A DNA stretch of 64,000 nt, from assembly GCF_900188155.1 (NCBI RefSeq), contig NZ_FZOG01000004.1, forward strand, positions 124,001 through 188,000, read 5' to 3'. The first letter of the stretch is position 1. Each line of letters starts with the position of its first letter. Of this stretch, positions 53,727 to 63,180 are shown piece by piece. The stretch is from Pseudomonas segetis. GTDB taxonomy: Bacteria > Pseudomonadota > Gammaproteobacteria > Pseudomonadales > Pseudomonadaceae. The notes beneath the pieces were generated by a model. It made no database searches. It was not told where the DNA came from and saw nothing but the letters and a program-made list of their open reading frames with translations. A program made the translations under genes and the position numbers.

Positions 53727-54575
53727 ATGTCTTCACGCACGCTGTTGCTTACCGCCTTGGCAATGCTGGCATTTGCCGGTAACTCTATTGTTTGCCGGCT
53801 CGCGCTGAAAACCACTGAAATAGACGCTGCAAGTTTTACCAGCGTACGGCTCGTCGCCGGGGCAATCACCTTGCTGGTGATCCTGCGTTTAAAAACCGCT
53901 GCGCAACCCTTGTCCGGCACCTGGTCAGGTGCCCTGGCGCTGACGACCTATGCCATCGCCTTTTCATTCGCCTACCTCAATCTCGATGCCGGTAGCGGCG
54001 CGCTGCTGCTGTTTGGCGCAGTCCAGTTGAGCATGATTGCCTGGGGCTTTTATCGCGGTGAACGCTTCAGCTTCGCCACCACGTTTGGCCTGGCAATGGC
54101 ACTCGCCGGGCTCCTGGCCTTGCTGCTACCTGGCGCCAATACACCTGCGCTGGGCAGTGCCTTGCTGATGCTCTTGGCCGGGGTTGCCTGGGGTGTTTAT
54201 TCCCTGATGGGCCGCGGTGCTACCGATCCACTGGCAACGACAGCCGGCAATTTCTTGCGGGCAGTGCCAATCGGCTTAATCATCAGCGCTGTCTTTATCA
54301 GCCGCCTGCAGTGGGACTTGGCTGGCTTGGGCTACGCTGTGCTATCCGGGGCGGTTACGTCAGGGGTCGGCTATGCGATCTGGTACAGTGCATTGCGTGG
54401 GCTGAAATCCTTCCAGGCGGCCACCGTACAGCTCAGCGTGCCAATCCTGACCGCATTGGCTGGCAGCCTTTTACTCGGCGAAGCCCTGAACCTGCGCCTG
54501 CTGTTAAGCTCGGCGGCAGTGCTAGGCGGTATCGCCATCGTTCTCCAAAGCAAGCAGCGCAACACGCAAAACTAA
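53727..54575 (+). CDS. EamA/DMT-superfamily transporter
   Basis: 282 residues with about ten hydrophobic helices in two EamA halves (LLLTALAMLAFAGNSIVCRL in the first, LLMLLAGVAWGVYSLMGRGA in the second). This family exports amino acids and other small metabolites. The start ATG follows AAGGATGC. Direction and substrate are unknown, and no regulator is adjacent. Confidence 0.88.
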   Translation: MSSRTLLLTALAMLAFAGNSIVCRLALKTTEIDAASFTSVRLVAGAITLLVILRLKTAAQPLSGTWSGALALTTYAIAFSFAYLNLDAGSGALLLFGAVQLSMIAWGFYRGERFSFATTFGLAMALAGLLALLLPGANTPALGSALLMLLAGVAWGVYSLMGRGATDPLATTAGNFLRAVPIGLIISAVFISRLQWDLAGLGYAVLSGAVTSGVGYAIWYSALRGLKSFQAATVQLSVPILTALAGSLLLGEALNLRLLLSSAAVLGGIAIVLQSKQRNTQN

Positions 54576-54674
54576 TAACCACAACCTAAGTTGTCGGATG
54601 TGGTCTATAGCATATACATCCGTTGGCTGCTGCGCGCCGCCCATATGCCTGCACAATTGAATGGAATCTTCATC

Positions 54675-55172
54675 ATGTTCAACTTCACCACATCGCTTCA
54701 ATCGCTGTTACGAACCGCGCTCATCGGTTTTTTGCTGATCAGCTTCACGGCTTGCAGCAGCCTGACGCCCCGCGATCCGCTCAAGATCGACCTGGTCGGC
54801 ATCGAGCCCTTACCCGGTGAAGGCCTGGAAATGCGTTTTTCGGTAAAACTGCGGGTGCAAAACCCGAATGACAGCGCTATTGATTACAACGGCATCGCCC
54901 TGGACCTCGATGTAAACAATCAGCCGCTGGCCAGTGGTGTCAGCGACCAGAGTGGGCAGGTTCCGCGCTTTGGAGAGACGGTGATCAGCGTGCCCGTAAC
55001 CATCTCGGCATTTTCGGCGATGCGCCAGGCAATGGGCGCGTCAAGCTATAAACCCGGCCAGGGCCTGCCATATGAATTGAGCGGTAAATTTGCAGGCGGC
55101 TTGTTCGGCACATCGCGCTTTAGTGACTCGGGGACCCTGAACTGGCCAGCCCCCAACAACATGACACCTTGA
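54675..55172 (+). CDS. LEA type 2 (water-stress) domain lipoprotein
   Basis: 165 residues from ATG 54675. MFNFTTSLQSLLRTALIGFL leads to LISFTACSS, a lipobox with the lipidated Cys. The mature domain has the LEA_2/WHy pattern PLKIDLVGIEPLPGEGLEMR, VKLRVQNPNDSAIDYNGIAL and PVTISAFSAM. Such small Ig-like lipoproteins sit at the envelope of Pseudomonas; no definite role is known. Starts further upstream (54591, 54645) would place the lipobox too deep. Confidence 0.83.
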   Translation: MFNFTTSLQSLLRTALIGFLLISFTACSSLTPRDPLKIDLVGIEPLPGEGLEMRFSVKLRVQNPNDSAIDYNGIALDLDVNNQPLASGVSDQSGQVPRFGETVISVPVTISAFSAMRQAMGASSYKPGQGLPYELSGKFAGGLFGTSRFSDSGTLNWPAPNNMTP

Positions 55173-55173
55173 G

Positions 55174-56277
55174 CTAACTCGATTGCGGATCGCTTTTGAC
55201 AACGCAATTGCGACTCGCACGCTTACCTTCATAAAGCGCTGTATCTGCACGCTTTATCAATTCAGCCAGCTTCTCATTCGGCATCAACATCGCCACCCCC
55301 AGCGTCAATTGCATCTCTAGCTCAAGGTCGTGTGCATTCAAAGGGGTTGCTGCAACCTGCTGCCTTATACGCTCGGCGACTTGAATGGCACCCTGCAAGT
55401 TTGTATGGGGCAACAAAACCAAAAACTCCTCGCCCCCCCAACGACAACAGCTGTCCGTATCGCGGGCGATAGCGCTGATCAACTCGCTGACATGCTGCAA
55501 AGCGACATCGCCAACCGGATGGCCATGGCGGTCATTGATCATTTTGAAATTATCGACATCCGCCAAAATCACCGATAAGGGGTATTGCTGACGTCGGCTT
55601 TGCAAGACTTCCTGCTCAGCCAGTTGCCCCATTCGCCGACGATTAACCAGCTGTGTCAGCGGATCATACGCCGCCAAATACTGCAGCTTGGACTGAATGC
55701 GCGAAACGGTGACAAAGTGGGTAAAAGTCAGCATGGATATGCTGATAAAGCAAATCAGCAAGTTCAAGATCCGCAACTGCTCCAATGCCTCGGTACTCAT
55801 CGAGTTTGTGGTAGTTCCGGGCAATTTGAGTTCAGCCATAAACATACCAATGGCCATCAGCAGACAAATAAGCACCTTGAGCCTGAGTCCGATTCGCCCG
55901 GCAAATATAACAAGTGGAATCAATGACATAATCAGATAATGAAACCCTGCACTGGAACCAAAGTGTTCTGAGAACAGCCATATATATACGGCCACCATCG
56001 AAAACAACGCCAGCACGCTGGGGAGAAATACCGCAAAAGAACGCTGCTGCCCGCACAACGGATAGAATGGCAACTGAATAAACATTGCCATAAGACTGAG
56101 TTGCCACCACGCACTATGATTTAACCAGAGCACAAGCGCATGCAGTGGGTTTACAACCATGATTATAAGAATGCCGCGCTGTACAAAAGAGCGGAAGTTC
56201 ATTCTGATGAAGTCAGTGTCGAGCGGGTCTCGCTCCACCCCTGACAGGAAAGATGGCATTCGTGTGCTCTCCATCAT
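55174..56277 (-). CDS. Membrane-bound diguanylate cyclase (GGEEF)
   Basis: 367 residues. Six or so membrane helices in the first half (residues about 30-190) form an integral sensor, then a GGDEF domain: YDPLTQLVNRRRM, LADVDNFKMINDRHGHPVGD and the active-site RWGGEEFLVLLP. The inhibitory I-site RxxD is present as RDTD five residues before GGEEF. It should make c-di-GMP with product inhibition. Its start overlaps the stop of a 70-codon frame on the same strand (ATGA). Confidence 0.92.
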   Translation of the reverse strand: MMESTRMPSFLSGVERDPLDTDFIRMNFRSFVQRGILIIMVVNPLHALVLWLNHSAWWQLSLMAMFIQLPFYPLCGQQRSFAVFLPSVLALFSMVAVYIWLFSEHFGSSAGFHYLIMSLIPLVIFAGRIGLRLKVLICLLMAIGMFMAELKLPGTTTNSMSTEALEQLRILNLLICFISISMLTFTHFVTVSRIQSKLQYLAAYDPLTQLVNRRRMGQLAEQEVLQSRRQQYPLSVILADVDNFKMINDRHGHPVGDVALQHVSELISAIARDTDSCCRWGGEEFLVLLPHTNLQGAIQVAERIRQQVAATPLNAHDLELEMQLTLGVAMLMPNEKLAELIKRADTALYEGKRASRNCVVKSDPQSS

Positions 56278-56486
56278 TCCAAAGGCCTCTGGCGATGACA
56301 GTAGGGTTTCAGCATCTGTAATAAAAATAAGGCATCCTGCCTCATAACACCCTTGCCGTGTCGTCCATGAATTGAAAGGTCAGGTGAGCCAGGCACACGC
56401 GCGTGATGAGTGAAGCGATCAGGTTCGATAAACCGGAAGTATTCTCCGCTATAGAGTTCCGGTGCAGAAAAAATTACAGTGGCCAT
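56274..56486 (-). CDS. Possible small protein coupled to the diguanylate cyclase (70 aa)
   Basis: MATVIFSAPELYSGEYFRFI then EPDRFTHHARVPGSPD ends at TGA overlapping the cyclase ATG. The overlap argues for translational coupling, but the ribosome site is poor (AAGGA about 13 nt upstream) and there is no family match. It could be a chance frame. Confidence 0.35.
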   Translation of the reverse strand: MATVIFSAPELYSGEYFRFIEPDRFTHHARVPGSPDLSIHGRHGKGVMRQDALFLLQMLKPYCHRQRPLE

Positions 56487-57195
56487 TGCCGTGACAATCC
56501 TTGTTACGTATAAGCGCTATTTACAGCAAAAAAACAAATACCTTTCGTCTGCTCCTTTGACCCGCTACCTCAGGGAAGGGAATTAGTTCCGAGCCCATAC
56601 AAAAGATTCTTAGGCATCCAAGCCTAGCCAAAGAGCGATATATTAAACCATGAGGTATAACACCCCAGGCTGAATTGACCTGCGAGCGACCCGTTTAATT
56701 CAATATCCAACACTGTGCGCGGTCATATAATGCTTTGTTTCTTGCAAAAGCAAGAATACCCCCAAAACTGGCAGGCCATGTTATTCACCTTGTAGGAAAT
56801 ATAGGATTATTAATTTTATTTTTCCGCCGGGGACACTTATTGTGAACTGGCTCACAGCCATACAGGCTTCACTAAAGACATCAATAATGGCGCAGTGATA
56901 GCGAGTGCTATTTCGAAGAAAATAATTATCATGAATAGCAAGCGACTGCCACAGGTTCTTTCACGCGGTAAAGTTGATTGTTACTGGCCATTATTAAAGG
57001 CCTCTGGAAAAATCTCAAGCATCCGAATTGACGCCCGTAACTCTGACGAACAGAGGTACGTATCGCACTGCTTCAAACTATCTGACCCGCCTTCAAGCCA
57101 TCGCCCTAGGCCGCAAGTCCAGTTTGTTGGCCGCTACGCGTGTAAAACCCTATATAATATACGGCCATTTATCAGACTGAACCCGAGGTCGCGCT
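56487..57195. other. AT-rich intergenic region without a supported gene
   Basis: These 709 bases are richer in A+T than their surroundings and carry frequent stops in all frames; the one longer plus-strand frame (56895 on) does not look like protein. I see no clear RNA gene or repeat. Promoters of the cyclase side and of the YjdM-like gene should lie here. Confidence 0.5.
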
Positions 57196-57537
57196 GTGAG
57201 CTCCCTGCCGCCATGCCCCAAATGCAACTCTGAATACACCTATGAAGACGGCACCATGCTGATGTGCCCTGAATGCGCACATGAATGGTCTGCCAACGCC
57301 GAGGACAACGCGGCTGATGACATAAAAGTGATCAAGGACTCCGTCGGCAACCCACTGCAAGACGGTGACACAGTTACCGTGATCAAGGACCTCAAGGTCA
57401 AGGGCTCGTCGCTGGTGGTCAAGGTCGGCACCAAGGTCAAAGGCATTCGCTTATGCGACGGCGATCATGACATTGACTGCAAGATCGACGGTATCGGCGC
57501 AATGAAGCTTAAATCAGAGTTCGTCAGAAAGGTTTGA
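57196..57537 (+). CDS. yjdM: YjdM/PhnA-like zinc-ribbon protein
   Basis: 113 residues from GTG 57196 with GAGG 8 nt upstream. The N-terminal zinc ribbon [20 protein letters not shown] ends with ECAHEW (CxxC...CxxC), followed by the PhnA domain [12 protein letters not shown] [20 protein letters not shown] and a [18 protein letters not shown] strand region. Named alkylphosphonate utilisation protein in many genomes, but the true role of this family is unsettled. It is a single-gene unit. Confidence 0.93.
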   Translation: MSSLPPCPKCNSEYTYEDGTMLMCPECAHEWSANAEDNAADDIKVIKDSVGNPLQDGDTVTVIKDLKVKGSSLVVKVGTKVKGIRLCDGDHDIDCKIDGIGAMKLKSEFVRKV

Positions 57538-57717
57538 TCTCGCAGATCTGGGCGGGTTCAAGCCCCTGGCCTGCCCAGATTCGACCCTTGGTTCCAGCCT
57601 TCTGAGACGCCCCTCGAGCAGCTCGAGTGCAAGTTGTACATATACAGCCAGCATTGGCTAGCATTGATATGTACTGCACCGTGCTTCTATCCGGCGCTCG
57701 ACCAAGCGGGGCTCACC

Positions 57718-58446
57718 ATGCGCTACCTTCTTCTCGGCCTATTGCTGTGCATCTGCGCACCTGTATCTGCGGCTCCCTTGCTGGCTGTGGCCGATGATCA
57801 GTTCGCGCCCTACAGCTTCACGCAAGCCCATAGTGAGACACCGATGGGCCTGGATGTGGACTTGGTCAGTGCAGTTTTGAGCGAGGCAAAGCTGGATTTC
57901 AGAATACGCCTGTATCCATGGCAGCGCGTCAAGCAAATGCTCGAACGCAATGAGGCCAACCTGGCATTTGCTTTCGCAGGCACTGCCGAGCGCATGAATC
58001 AATACCTGTTGGTGGGGCCGCTGCGTACTGGCGCCACGGTATTTATGACCACCCATAAGACAGCCATAACCGACTGGCAAAGCCTCGAAGACCTGGCGCC
58101 CTATGTAATAGGCCAGGTTAGGGGCTATGCCTACGAAACAACCTTTGACCACGCTGAACTTTCGCGTGACACCAGCGCACTCAATCCAAGACAACTGGTG
58201 TCGATGCTATTGGCAGGCAGAATTGACATCATCATCGGTGACAAGACCCAATTGATGTATTTCGTGCAGGAACAAAACTCGGCGTCCAAGGTACGGATTT
58301 TACCGCGCGTATTGGTCGAAATGCCGCGCTACGCTGCATTCAATAAAAATGACCAACAACACGCCAAGGCGTTTGCAAGCGCCCTGCAACGGCTGAAAGA
58401 CAACGGTAAACTGGACGCCATCCTCAAGCGCTGGCAGTACGATTGA
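57718..58446 (+). CDS. Periplasmic solute-binding protein (SBP_bac_3)
   Basis: 242 residues from ATG 57718: the signal peptide MRYLLLGLLLCICAPVSAAP is followed by ADDQFAPYSFTQ, GLDVDLVSAVLSEAKLDFRI and PWQRVKQMLERNEANLAFAF, the family-3 amino-acid-binding fold. There is no permease or ATPase nearby, so it may be an orphan binding protein or part of a signalling route. The 5' extension to 57634 has no signal-peptide logic. It is convergent with the NadR-type gene. Confidence 0.85.
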   Translation: MRYLLLGLLLCICAPVSAAPLLAVADDQFAPYSFTQAHSETPMGLDVDLVSAVLSEAKLDFRIRLYPWQRVKQMLERNEANLAFAFAGTAERMNQYLLVGPLRTGATVFMTTHKTAITDWQSLEDLAPYVIGQVRGYAYETTFDHAELSRDTSALNPRQLVSMLLAGRIDIIIGDKTQLMYFVQEQNSASKVRILPRVLVEMPRYAAFNKNDQQHAKAFASALQRLKDNGKLDAILKRWQYD

Positions 58447-58449
58447 AGG

Positions 58450-58980
58450 CTATGCCGGCGAGCCCAGCCACTGCCCGACACAGCTCAAGGCTTGGCGTTG
58501 GCGCTCAGCCCAATCACCTTGCAAGGGGATAAAAGGCTGCTGATGGCAAAGCAGCCAGTCACGACAGGCCTCGAAGAAACGCACCCGCTCAGCCAATTGC
58601 GGCTGGCAGCGTTGGCCATCCTCGACCCAGGGCACTCCTCGCGGATCGAGCAATAAATTCAGGTCATAACGGCGCGCGAGCAAGGCGTCCTCGATCCAGG
58701 CGGGACAATCGCCAAACAGCTCACGGCTCCACAGCATATTGCTCAACAGGTGAGTATCGAGAATCAAGAGTTCAGGCCGCTCGGCGCGGGCTTTATCTTC
58801 CCATTCCAACTGGCCCCGGGCGATGGCTGGAATATCCGCGTAACAGGTATCGCGCTGCTGTTGATCAATAAAATAGCGCACATACTCGCCAACCACGACG
58901 CCGCCAAACTGCACCTGCAGGCTAGCCGCCAACCAGCTTTTGCCGGTCGACTCTGGCCCGGTCAGCACCAGCACCTTCAT
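58450..58980 (-). CDS. NadR-type nicotinamide riboside kinase
   Basis: 176 residues. Walker A is GPESTGKSWLAASL near residue 8, then VVGEYVRYFID, ARGQLEWEDKARAERPELLI and LDTHLLSNMLWSRELFG, the pattern of the ribosylnicotinamide kinase domain of NadR without its nucleotidyltransferase or HTH parts. It should phosphorylate nicotinamide riboside to NMN. Its start overlaps the pnuC stop (ATGA), so transporter and kinase are made together. Confidence 0.9.
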   Translation of the reverse strand: MKVLVLTGPESTGKSWLAASLQVQFGGVVVGEYVRYFIDQQQRDTCYADIPAIARGQLEWEDKARAERPELLILDTHLLSNMLWSRELFGDCPAWIEDALLARRYDLNLLLDPRGVPWVEDGQRCQPQLAERVRFFEACRDWLLCHQQPFIPLQGDWAERQRQALSCVGQWLGSPA

Positions 58981-59543
58981 GCGTATGCAAGCTCAGGGGT
59001 GCGCCGCCAGCTGCGCCAGCCTTGCACTGCAAGCAATGTGAACAACGCATACAAAGCCGCTGTCAGGTACAGCTCTTTGCTGATAAACAAACCGACGAAA
59101 ACGACATCGACGATGATCCACAACATCCAGCACTCAAGACGTTTCTGCGCCATCCAGACTTGCGCAACCAAGCTGAACGCGGTCAGTGCCGCATCCAACC
59201 AGGGTGACGCGGCGTCTGTATGGGTCGCCATCAAGTAGCCCAGGGCGACACTGCCCAGCGCACCAATCAGCACACTGCCCGCCAGCCCCGATGCGCTCAG
59301 ACGACTGACCTGCCGACCGTTATGCTCGCCACCGCCACGGGTCCACTGCCACCAGCCATAGAGTTGCAACACCGCATAGACAACCTGCAAGAGCATGTCC
59401 GAATAAAGCTTGATGTCGAAGAAGATCCAGCTATACATCAACACCATGACCAGCCCGACCGGCCAGCACCAGATGTTCTGTTTCACCGTCAGCCACACGG
59501 CAATGACGCCTAACGTGGCAGCCACAAGTTCAAGGGGTGACAT
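58977..59543 (-). CDS. pnuC: Nicotinamide riboside transporter
   Basis: 188 residues from ATG 59543 (MSPLELVAATLGVIAVWLTV). It has about seven helices with WPVGLVMVLMYSWIFFDIKL, YAVLQLYGWWQWTRGG and WIIVDVVFVGLFISKELYLT, the PnuC signatures. It is a facilitated carrier driven by intracellular phosphorylation by the kinase encoded next. A longer start at 59597 adds an atypical charged extension. Confidence 0.93.
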   Translation of the reverse strand: MSPLELVAATLGVIAVWLTVKQNIWCWPVGLVMVLMYSWIFFDIKLYSDMLLQVVYAVLQLYGWWQWTRGGGEHNGRQVSRLSASGLAGSVLIGALGSVALGYLMATHTDAASPWLDAALTAFSLVAQVWMAQKRLECWMLWIIVDVVFVGLFISKELYLTAALYALFTLLAVQGWRSWRRTPELAYA

Positions 59544-59740
59544 ACAAGCCTCAGAAGCGCTGCGCTCTTGTTCAAAAATTCTGCCGATTGTATCCAACTC
59601 TGCAGATCACTGCGCGCGCAGCCGTTGATGGCTGCCTTTGATAATGGGTGGGCAAAACAGCGCTACCCACCCTACACGCGGCCCCCGATGGCGTAGGGTC
59701 TGGCAACGCCAAGCTTGTCCACCAGCATTCAACACTGCAA

Positions 59741-59775
59741 ATAAAAAGACCCGCCAGGTATGACGGGTCTTGTTA
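59741..59775 (-). terminator. Terminator of the bau operon
   Basis: On the minus strand AAGACCCG and CGGGTCTT pair, followed by a T-rich tail (TTTTTATTT). It lies directly after bauC. Confidence 0.8.
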
Positions 59776-59824
59776 TTTACTAACGCTTCAGAGGCTGCTC
59801 GCGCAGCCCTGAAACCAGCCCTTG

Positions 59825-61321
59825 TTAACCGTTGCTTGGGAAGGCAAAGGAAGCGGCTTCATGGCTGGCACGTTGCGGCCAGCGCTGGGTGATGGCTTTG
59901 CGACGGGTGTAGAAACGTACGCCGTCCGGGCCGTAGGCATGCAGGTCGCCAAACAGCGAACGCTTCCAGCCACCAAAGCTGTGGTAGGCGACTGGCACTG
60001 GCAGAGGCACATTGACCCCAACCATGCCGACTTCGATTTCGTCACAGAACAAACGTGCAGACTCGCCATCGCGGGTGAAGATGCAAGTGCCGTTACCGTA
60101 TTCGTGATCGTTGATCAGCTGCATGGCCTCTTCGAGGCTATTGACGCGAACCACACAGAGCACTGGGCCGAAGATCTCTTCCTTGTAGATGCTCATCTCA
60201 GGGGTTACGCGGTCGAACAAGCAACCACCGAGGAAAAAGCCCTTCTCGTTGCCAGCAACACTAAAGCCGCGACCATCGACAACCAGTTCGGCACCAGCAG
60301 CAACGCCCGCATCGACATAGCCCTTGACCTTGTCACGGTGAGCGCCAGTAACCAGCGGCCCCATGTCCAGCCCAGTGGAAGTACCCGCGCCAATTTTCAG
60401 TGCCTTGATCTGCGGCACCAGCTTTTTGATCATCGCATCGGCAACCTGGTCGCCCACGCAAACGGCAACGGAAATTGCCATGCAGCGCTCGCCACAGGAG
60501 CCGTAGGCAGCGCCCATCAGTGCGCTGACTGCATTGTCCAGATCAGCATCTGGCATCAACACGGCGTGGTTCTTCGCCCCGCCCAGGGCCTGGACGCGCT
60601 TGCCGCGCTTGGTGCCTTCGGAGTAGATATATTCGGCAATCGGTGTCGAGCCAACGAAGCTCAAGGCTTTGACTTCTGGCGCTTCGATCAGCGCATCAAC
60701 CGCTTCCTTGTCGCCATGGACAACGTTCAGCACGCCTTTTGGCAAGCCCGCTTCCTGCAGCAACTGGGCGATATACAGCGTCGAGCTTGGATCACGCTCG
60801 GAAGGCTTGAGGATAAAGCAGTTACCGCAAACGATTGCCAGTGGATACATCCACAACGGCACCATCGCCGGGAAGTTGAACGGCGTAATACCAGCCACCA
60901 CACCAACCGGCTGGAAGTCGCTCCAGGCATCGATATTGGGGCCGACATTACGGTTGTATTCGCCCTTGAGAATTTCTGGCGCAGCGCAAGCGTACTCTAC
61001 GTTTTCGATACCGCGCTTCAACTCACCGGCGGCGTCTTCGAGGGTCTTGCCGTGCTCTTCACTGATCATCTTCGAGATGGCGGCTTCATGCTGCTCAAGC
61101 AATTGCTTGAAGCGGAACATGATCTGCGCACGCTTGGCCGGCGGCGTATTGCGCCATGCCGGGAAAGCAGATCTGGCCGAGTCGATCGCTTGCTGGATGG
61201 TCGCGCGATCAGCCAGTGCAACCTGGTGGATAACCTCGCCTGTAGAAGGGTTAAACACGTCTGCGGTGCGGCCAGTGCCGGCGACTTGCTCGCCATGGAT
61301 TAAGTGATTCACTGCGCTCAT
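59825..61321 (-). CDS. bauC: CoA-acylating malonate/methylmalonate-semialdehyde dehydrogenase
   Basis: 498 residues from ATG 61321 with GGAG 6 nt upstream. The aldehyde-dehydrogenase elements are GVVAGITPFNFPAMVPLWMY, VQALGGAKNHAVLMPDADLD and the catalytic Cys280 in GSCGERCMAISV, as in MmsA/IolA enzymes. It turns malonate semialdehyde into acetyl-CoA and CO2. The position behind a beta-alanine transaminase and a small cupin matches the bauABC genes of P. aeruginosa; elsewhere the same family is called mmsA. Confidence 0.9.
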   Translation of the reverse strand: MSAVNHLIHGEQVAGTGRTADVFNPSTGEVIHQVALADRATIQQAIDSARSAFPAWRNTPPAKRAQIMFRFKQLLEQHEAAISKMISEEHGKTLEDAAGELKRGIENVEYACAAPEILKGEYNRNVGPNIDAWSDFQPVGVVAGITPFNFPAMVPLWMYPLAIVCGNCFILKPSERDPSSTLYIAQLLQEAGLPKGVLNVVHGDKEAVDALIEAPEVKALSFVGSTPIAEYIYSEGTKRGKRVQALGGAKNHAVLMPDADLDNAVSALMGAAYGSCGERCMAISVAVCVGDQVADAMIKKLVPQIKALKIGAGTSTGLDMGPLVTGAHRDKVKGYVDAGVAAGAELVVDGRGFSVAGNEKGFFLGGCLFDRVTPEMSIYKEEIFGPVLCVVRVNSLEEAMQLINDHEYGNGTCIFTRDGESARLFCDEIEVGMVGVNVPLPVPVAYHSFGGWKRSLFGDLHAYGPDGVRFYTRRKAITQRWPQRASHEAASFAFPSNG

Positions 61322-61416
61322 GGAATTCTCCGTTGGCAACTAGTTTATGAGGGTTGGACCTTATCCAGCGCCCTAAGGTATTTGAAGCGAGGGGCACCTT
61401 GTGCGCCCCCTGATAT

Positions 61417-61713
61417 CTATTGCGCTGCTTTGATCTCGGTTTCGACGAACACCACTTCGTGATCGCTGGCGTTGACCACATTGTGCTCGACACCGGCTTT
61501 GCGGAAGTAGGCTTGGCCGGCAACCAAGGTTGCATGCTTCTCGCCTTCAGGCGTTTCCAGCAGCAGTGTGCCCGCAGTCATGGGCACCACCACATAGTCG
61601 TAGCCGTGGCAATGGGCACCGGTTTCGCTGCCCGGCGCAAACCGCCATTCGGTAACTATGACATCGCTGTTATCCACCTGAACGGTCGCCACCGCCTGTG
61701 TACGCTTGGTCAT
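61417..61713 (-). CDS. bauB: Small cupin of the beta-alanine cluster
   Basis: 98 residues, MTKRTQAVATVQVDNSDVIV. A single cupin barrel: WRFAPGSETGAHCHGYDYVV with the metal-binding His-x-His/Tyr pattern, and GQAYFRKAGVEHNVVNASDH for the second box. The start overlaps the bauA stop (TAATG), so it is translated with it. In P. aeruginosa the equivalent small gene between the transaminase and dehydrogenase is bauB, of undefined catalytic role. Confidence 0.85.
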   Translation of the reverse strand: MTKRTQAVATVQVDNSDVIVTEWRFAPGSETGAHCHGYDYVVVPMTAGTLLLETPEGEKHATLVAGQAYFRKAGVEHNVVNASDHEVVFVETEIKAAQ

Positions 61714-63059
61714 TAATCGATACCTTGCAGTGCCTGGCCAACGGCATCGAAGACGCGGTCGAGGTCTTCGCGCTTGGCATTGAAGGTTGGCCCAAACTGC
61801 AGGGTATCGCCCCCGAAGCGCACATAGAACCCAGCTTTCCATAAGGCCATGCCCGCCTCGAATGGTCGGATTACCGCATCACCATCGCGCGGCGCCAACT
61901 GAATGGCTCCAGCCAGGCCACAGTTGCGGATATCAATGACGTGCTTGGAGCCTTTGAGGCCATGCAGCGCATTGGCAAAGTGTGGTTCGATTTCAGCCGC
62001 TTGCTGCACCAGGTTTTCACGCTTGAGCAACTCAAGCGAAGCCAGGCCAGCCGCACAGGCAACCGGGTGCGCCGAGTAAGTGTAGCCATGGCTGAACTCA
62101 ACCATGTGCTCGGGCGAGGGCTGGTTCATAAAGGTTTGATAGATTTCGTTGGACGCAATAACCGCGCCCAGGGGAACCGCGCCATTGGTGATTTGCTTGG
62201 CGGTGTTCATGATGTCTGGCGTCACACCGAAGTATTCAGCGCCCGACCACTTGCCCATGCGGCCAAAGGCGGTGATCACTTCGTCAAAAATCAGCAGGAT
62301 ATTGTGCTGGGTGCAGATCTCGCGCAAACGCTGCAGGTAGCCAACTGGCGGCACCAGCACCCCAGCCGAGCCCGACATGGGTTCGACAATGACCGCGGCG
62401 ATGTTCGACGCATCGTGCAGCTCGATCAACTTGAGCAGCTCATTGGCCAACTCAACGCCGCCGGTCTCGGCCATGCCCTTGGTGAACGCCATGCCCGGTT
62501 GCAGCGTGTGTGGCAGGTGATCAACATCCATGAACTGGCCGTACATCTTACGGTTGCCGTTGATACCACCGAGGCTGGTACCGGCAATGTTCACCCCATG
62601 ATAACCACGGGCGCGACCAATGAACTTGGTCTTGGCTGGCTGACCCTTTAGACGCCAGTAGGCCTTGGCCATTTTTACCGAGGTATCGGCGCACTCGGAA
62701 CCGGAACTGGTGAAGAACACATGGTCGAGGCCAGCAGGCAACAAGTCGGCAATTTGCTCGGCCAGCTGGAATGACAGCGGATGGCCATACTGGAAGCCAG
62801 GCGAGTAGTCGAGCGTACCCAGTTGCTTGGCCACGGCATCCTGGATTTCCTTGCGCGAGTGACCGGCGCCACAGGTCCATAGGCCAGAAAGGCTGTCGTA
62901 GACCTTGCGTCCCTTGTCATCGGTCAGCCAACTGCCTTCGGCAGACACAATAAAACGCGGATCGCGATGGAAGTTACGGTTGGCGGAAAACGGCATCCAG
63001 TGAGCATCCAGCTTGAGCTGGCTGGATAATGGCGGAGTAGCAGACTGGGGCATGTTCAT
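61713..63059 (-). CDS. bauA: Beta-alanine:pyruvate transaminase
   Basis: 448 residues beginning LDAHWMPFSANRNFHRDPRF, the opening typical of omega-amino acid:pyruvate aminotransferases. SGSECADTSVKMAKAYWR, RGYHGVNIAGTSLGGINGNR, LLIFDEVITAFGRMGKW and PLP Lys288 in NTAKQITNGAVPLGAV confirm this. It moves the amino group of beta-alanine to pyruvate, giving malonate semialdehyde for BauC. It is divergent from the LysR gene across 121 bp. Confidence 0.95.
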   Translation of the reverse strand: MNMPQSATPPLSSQLKLDAHWMPFSANRNFHRDPRFIVSAEGSWLTDDKGRKVYDSLSGLWTCGAGHSRKEIQDAVAKQLGTLDYSPGFQYGHPLSFQLAEQIADLLPAGLDHVFFTSSGSECADTSVKMAKAYWRLKGQPAKTKFIGRARGYHGVNIAGTSLGGINGNRKMYGQFMDVDHLPHTLQPGMAFTKGMAETGGVELANELLKLIELHDASNIAAVIVEPMSGSAGVLVPPVGYLQRLREICTQHNILLIFDEVITAFGRMGKWSGAEYFGVTPDIMNTAKQITNGAVPLGAVIASNEIYQTFMNQPSPEHMVEFSHGYTYSAHPVACAAGLASLELLKRENLVQQAAEIEPHFANALHGLKGSKHVIDIRNCGLAGAIQLAPRDGDAVIRPFEAGMALWKAGFYVRFGGDTLQFGPTFNAKREDLDRVFDAVGQALQGID

Positions 63060-63180
63060 GGGACGGCCTCGCTAGAAGACAATGTTCGGACGTGAAGTAC
63101 GCTTGCCATTAAAGGTGCCACGGGCATAAAGTCGGTAAAACTTAACTATTCATATCTTTAGTTCTCCGGTTACTAAACTA

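Noticed and set aside
56895..57233. A 112-codon plus-strand frame before the YjdM-like gene
   Set aside because: Its composition is unlike a protein, it has no ribosome site, and its 3' part overlaps the start of the real gene in another frame.
57545..57581. ATCTGGGC/GCCCAGAT hairpin after the YjdM-like gene as a terminator
   Set aside because: The stem is perfect but the loop is about 19 nt and no T-run follows, so it is too weak to list as a feature.
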